Source: Prevotellaceae bacterium
GTDB lineage: Bacteria; Bacteroidota; Bacteroidia; Bacteroidales; Paludibacteraceae
Length of the DNA: 8,769 nucleotides
Direction of reading: 5' to 3'
Assembly: GCA_031255055.1 (NCBI GenBank)
Contig: JAIRTG010000005.1
Span: forward strand, 1 to 8,769
Both the position numbers and the translations under genes were made by a program. Positions 6,701 to 8,769 of the stretch are shown piece by piece. The notes under the pieces were generated by a model. It searched no databases and had not been told where the DNA came from. It saw only the letters and a list, made by a program, of their open reading frames with translations. Every line of letters starts with the position of its first letter. Position 1 is the first letter of the stretch.

Positions 6701-7234
6701 AGTGCGAAACCCATCGAAAAAGTGAACAAAAGGTACACGTGTTTTGATAGCTGCCAAATGAGCCACTGCCGCCAAGTCCATCACTTCCTGTACCGAACCT
6801 GTTGCCAGCATTGCGCAGCCGGTTTGACGTGTTGCCATAACATCTTGATGGTCGCCGAAAATGGAAAGTGCATGTGAAGCCAGTGCACGAGCCGATACAT
6901 GGTATACGCCCGGCAGCAATTCTCCTGCTACTTTATACATATTCGGAATCATCAATAACAGTCCTTGCGAAGCCGTAAAAGTGGAAGTAAGCGCTCCGGC
7001 TTGCAATGCACCGTGCATAGCGCCGGCGGCACCGGCTTCCGATTGCATTTCCTGCACTTGCACAGTCTCGCCGAAGATGTTTTTACGGCCCATAGCCGCC
7101 CATTCATCTACGTATTCCGCCATAGTGGAAGAAGGCGTAATCGGGTAAATCGAAGCGGTTTCGCTAAACATATACGCGATATGAGCTGCCGCCTGATTGC
7201 CGTCGCAGGTTAAAAATTTCTTTGTTTTTGCCAT
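3701..7234 (-). CDS. nifJ (por): Pyruvate:ferredoxin (flavodoxin) oxidoreductase, single-chain
   Basis: This cytoplasmic enzyme oxidises pyruvate with CoA to acetyl-CoA and CO2, passing electrons to ferredoxin or flavodoxin; it is central to anaerobic energy metabolism. The 1177-residue chain is full length for the homodimeric family. The N-terminal domain carries YPITPSS (Thr33), Glu66 and Arg116, at positions corresponding to cofactor and substrate residues in the Desulfovibrio africanus enzyme. Two 4Fe-4S ferredoxin motifs follow: Cys691/694/697/701 and Cys746/749/752/756. The proximal cluster ligands Cys816, Cys819, Cys844 and Cys1076 are all present. The C-terminal thiamine diphosphate domain has GDGWAYDIG (967-975) and NTGGQ (1001-1005). 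The start at 7234 gives MAKTKKFLTCDGNQ, as in homologues; an in-frame ATG at 7297 would add 21 unlikely residues. No frameshift or missing ligand was seen. Confidence 0.98.
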   Translation of the reverse strand: MAKTKKFLTCDGNQAAAHIAYMFSETASIYPITPSSTMAEYVDEWAAMGRKNIFGETVQVQEMQSEAGAAGAMHGALQAGALTSTFTASQGLLLMIPNMYKVAGELLPGVYHVSARALASHALSIFGDHQDVMATRQTGCAMLATGSVQEVMDLAAVAHLAAIKTRVPFVHFFDGFRTSHEIQKIESLENDDVAPLIDQEALAAFRRRALNPEHPVVRGTAQNPDIYFQAREACNSFYDAVPAVVEEYMNELSKITGRKYGLFDYYGAKDADRVVVAMGSSTEALREGIDYLLEKGEKVGLIAVHLYRPFSAKHFLSVLPETAKRICVLDRTKEPGAGGEPLYLDVKDVLYGKADAPLVIGGRYGLSSKDFTPAQVLAIYENLAMNTPKNHFTVGIVDDITFTSLPLKEEIPMGAAGTFEAKFYGLGADGTVGANKNSIKIIGDNTDKYCQAYFSYDSKKSGGFTCSHLRFGDNPIRSTYLVTTPDFVACHVQAYLRLYDVTKGLKKNGTFLLNTIWNDEEVKLHLPNNVKRYLAKNNISLYIIDATGIAQEIGLGNRTNTILQSAFFKITNVVPYELAVGQMKYMIEKSYGKKGEDIVNKNYAAVDRGGEYTKIAIPTEWADIKSEDELSNDNAPAFVRKVVRPINAQAGDDLPVSVFAGREDGTWDMGTTKYEKRGVASSVPVWSADNCIQCNQCAYVCPHAAIRPFILDEAEQAKAPFTKMLKTNGKGFEGTAFRIQVDVLDCMGCNNCVDVCPGKKGAKALDLVPIETQYDNQANWEFCVSNVTSKQQLVDVKANVKNSQLATPLFEFSGACSGCGETPYVKLITQLFGERQMVANATGCSSIYSASAPSTPYTTNEKGRGPAWANSLFEDNAEFGLGMVFAEEQMRNRVERIMKEALESAEVGDDLKELFREWIANKNNADKTVELEAQITPKVKACSCTHCQKLAGLTQYLIKQSQWIIGGDGWAYDIGFGGLDHVIASGKNLNILVLDTEVYSNTGGQSSKSTPIGAVAKFAAAGKRIRKKDLGMIAATYGYVYVAQIAMGANQAQALKAIREAEAFNGPSIVIAYSPCIAHGLRRGMGESQAEQKRAVECGYWHLYRYNPNLEAEGQNPMQLDSKEPDWSKFQDFLKGEVRYTSLMKQFPAEAGELFRAAEENAKWRYNGYKRMSDQQY

Positions 7235-7429
7235 AAGAATGTAACGATTAAAAATTTTGATATTTGTTGTTTCTTTGTTTCGTTTATTGTATTCCACAAT
7301 AAACTGCCTGTTTTATTGGTAAAAGGCCGTGTCCGGCATGAATGATTGTTGAGATATGTTTTGGTTGTTGACGTGTAGACATCGGGGGTCATCCTTATCG
7401 TGTTGTCTTTTGCATATTGTAGCAAAACG
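7235..7429 (-). promoter_or_regulatory. Long untranslated leader of nifJ
   Basis: From the inferred transcription start near 7429 to the ATG is about 195 bases, much longer than the roughly 50-base leaders of rpsP and rmlB. No known riboswitch motif or strong attenuator was recognised. Only a weak 4-bp stem (GCCG/CGGC, 7326-7337) is visible. Translation of this stretch gives no convincing leader peptide. Confidence 0.4.
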
Positions 7430-7432
7430 GCG

Positions 7433-7464
7433 CAAAAGTACATAATATTTCCATACCGTGCAAA
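7433..7464 (-). promoter_or_regulatory. Bacteroidetes-type promoter of nifJ
   Basis: On the minus strand, TTTG (7461-7464) and TACTTTTG (7433-7440) are 20 bp apart, an excellent consensus match. No other TAnnTTTG sequence on this strand was found between here and the start codon, so this is the best candidate for driving nifJ. Confidence 0.72.
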
Positions 7465-7542
7465 GTAGAGGCCACAAAAAGGGCAGGAAAGAAAGATGTT
7501 GGGAAAAGTCGTTTTTTCAATAGAAAGTAAGCAGCTTATAAA

Positions 7543-7550
7543 TATCTTTG
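7543..7550 (+). promoter_or_regulatory. Putative -7 element of the membrane transferase gene
   Basis: TATCTTTG matches TAnnTTTG and lies 17 bases before the ATG at 7568, giving an inferred leader of about 14 bases. The upstream T-rich stretch (7512-7517) is a poor -33 candidate and is spaced too far. Confidence 0.5.
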
Positions 7551-7567
7551 CGAAAATTTTGAAACAG

Positions 7568-8769
7568 ATGAAAACAAATCGTATTCTACAAAAATATCCC
7601 CGTTTACTGTTGTTTTTTCTTTCCTTCGCCTTGTTTATTGGTTATTTTCTGATTGACAAAGTGCTTTTTATGCTTTTCCATTGGGAGCAAATGCCCGAAA
7701 ATGCTTTCTCAAATTGCATCAGGGTACTTTGGAACGGTTTGCCGATGGACATTTCGATGGCGGGTTACATGATGCTGGTTCCCGGTATTATTATGATTTT
7801 GTCATTGTTTTTCACAAAAGGTTTGAGGGCGGTTCTAACCGCTTATTTCTTGATTATCTGCACGGTTGTCAATCTGATTGTGATTCCGGATATTGGTTTA
7901 TATTCCTTTTGGGGATTCCGCATCGACGCGACGATTTTCAACTACATCACTTCACCGAAAGAGGCGCTGGCAAGCGTTTCGGTATTTTTCATCCTGCTTG
8001 TCATTACTTGCATTGCCGTCTGGACGATTATTCAGTTTTATTTGTTGAAAAAATCAGCGGCCATATTATTTCCTGCCCAAAATTCAAACAAAAAAGCATT
8101 GTCTGCCGTTGCCTGGATTCTATTGTTGGGACTGATGGTCATTCCGATGCGTGGAGGTTTATCGACAGCCACAATGAATATCAGCCGCGTATATTTCAGC
8201 GACAATATTTTCCTGAATCATTCGGCCATCAATCCTGTTTTCTACATGCTCAATTCATTTGAACAAGAGAAAAGTCTCAGCAGCCAATACCGTTTTATGT
8301 CCGACAGCGAAGCAGAAGATATTGTAACAGGAATAATCGCACAAACCGCAGGAAATGATTCGGTAAAATTCATTGTTTCGGAAAAACCGAATATCATTTT
8401 CATTGTACTGGAGAGCTTTGGCGCTGCGATTATTGAGCGTTTGGGAGGGGAGCGGGGAGTTGCGCCGAATTTGAATCGGCTGATTGACGAGGGTGTATTT
8501 TTCCCAAACATGTACGCCAACAGTTTTCGCACCGACAGAGGGCTTGTCTCAGTTTTTGCGGGATTTCCGGCACAACCCACGATGTCTATTTTGAAATATC
8601 CGCAAAAAGCGCAGGCGTTACCTTCCATTCCGCAATCGCTGATTAATCACGGCTATTCGGCCTCTTTTCTACATGGCGGCGATTTGAATTTTGCGAATAT
8701 TCGTTCGTTTATTGTGTCGCAGGGCATCACAGACATCACAATGGACAAGGATTTTCCTGTGAAAGAACT
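7568..8769 (+). CDS. LtaS-like membrane phosphoglycerol transferase / sulfatase-family protein (3' end outside window)
   Basis: The gene runs off the window after 400 complete codons. The visible N-terminal half has five likely membrane helices (about residues 12-30, 64-83, 88-106, 137-158 and 179-194), then a linker and the start of an extracytoplasmic alkaline-phosphatase-superfamily domain from about residue 273 (KPNIIFIVLESFG). This matches the architecture of lipoteichoic acid synthase and phosphoglycerol transferases. Glu282 in LES fits the metal-binding Glu, and Thr322 in NSFRTDRG fits the catalytic Thr that carries the phosphoglycerol intermediate in LtaS. Later metal ligands lie outside the window. 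Bacteroidetes lack classical lipoteichoic acid, so the acceptor is unknown; modifying a surface glycan or lipid is inference. The ATG at 7568 is followed by a short basic stretch (MKTNRILQKYPR) and the first helix, as expected. Confidence 0.88.
   Translation, partial: MKTNRILQKYPRLLLFFLSFALFIGYFLIDKVLFMLFHWEQMPENAFSNCIRVLWNGLPMDISMAGYMMLVPGIIMILSLFFTKGLRAVLTAYFLIICTVVNLIVIPDIGLYSFWGFRIDATIFNYITSPKEALASVSVFFILLVITCIAVWTIIQFYLLKKSAAILFPAQNSNKKALSAVAWILLLGLMVIPMRGGLSTATMNISRVYFSDNIFLNHSAINPVFYMLNSFEQEKSLSSQYRFMSDSEAEDIVTGIIAQTAGNDSVKFIVSEKPNIIFIVLESFGAAIIERLGGERGVAPNLNRLIDEGVFFPNMYANSFRTDRGLVSVFAGFPAQPTMSILKYPQKAQALPSIPQSLINHGYSASFLHGGDLNFANIRSFIVSQGITDITMDKDFPVKE

Noticed and set aside
7210..7443. 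Minus-strand reading frame of 77 codons in the nifJ leader
   Set aside because: It overlaps the nifJ start in another frame, begins at the inferred promoter, and shows no recognisable domain or ribosome-binding signal.
7681..8262. Plus-strand reading frame of 193 codons
   Set aside because: It is an out-of-frame shadow of the LtaS-like gene, whose own frame is open from 7568 to the window end with membrane helices and catalytic motifs.

Overview
The window looks like a Bacteroidales (Bacteroidetes) chromosome. The reasons are Bacteroidetes-type promoters (TTTG about 17-20 bp upstream of TAnnTTTG) ahead of several genes, A-rich leaders without a strong Shine-Dalgarno sequence, a ribosomal protein S16 with a long Lys/Ala/Glu-rich tail, an HU-CCDC81-like/SPOR membrane protein of the Bacteroidetes type, and a one-chain pyruvate:ferredoxin oxidoreductase typical of anaerobes. 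The species cannot be read from the sequence.

Layout. Positions 1-640 contain no gene and are built almost entirely of repeats. Two near-identical GC-rich hairpin elements of about 88 bp face each other (31-118 and 342-429). They enclose arrays of 7-bp units that are themselves arranged as mirror-image complements, so 31-429 forms one large imperfect palindrome. A separate array of five 23-bp tandem units follows (479-593). A terminator (641-673) closes rpsP, which is on the minus strand (709-1248). Next, also on the minus strand, is an HU/SPOR-domain membrane protein gene (1393-2283). It is divergent from rmlB/rfbB on the plus strand (2432-3493), which encodes dTDP-glucose 4,6-dehydratase. 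rmlB converges on nifJ on the minus strand (3701-7234). The gap between them holds a third copy of the GC-rich element (3547-3640) and the nifJ terminator (3641-3672). A 333-bp divergent promoter region (7235-7567) separates nifJ from a plus-strand gene for a five-helix membrane phosphoglycerol transferase/sulfatase-family protein, which runs off the end of the window (7568-8769).

Functionally this is mostly housekeeping: translation (S16), cell-envelope work (SPOR protein, dTDP-sugar synthesis, LtaS-like transferase) and anaerobic pyruvate oxidation (PFOR). Each gene appears to have its own promoter, so no multigene operon is evident. The least explained part is the repeat system: the GC-rich three-hairpin element in three copies, its palindromic heptad-filled version, and the neighbouring 23-bp array. 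All three element copies lie in gene-free DNA downstream of genes. They look like a dispersed, non-coding, structure-forming element family. No new enzyme or defence system was found.
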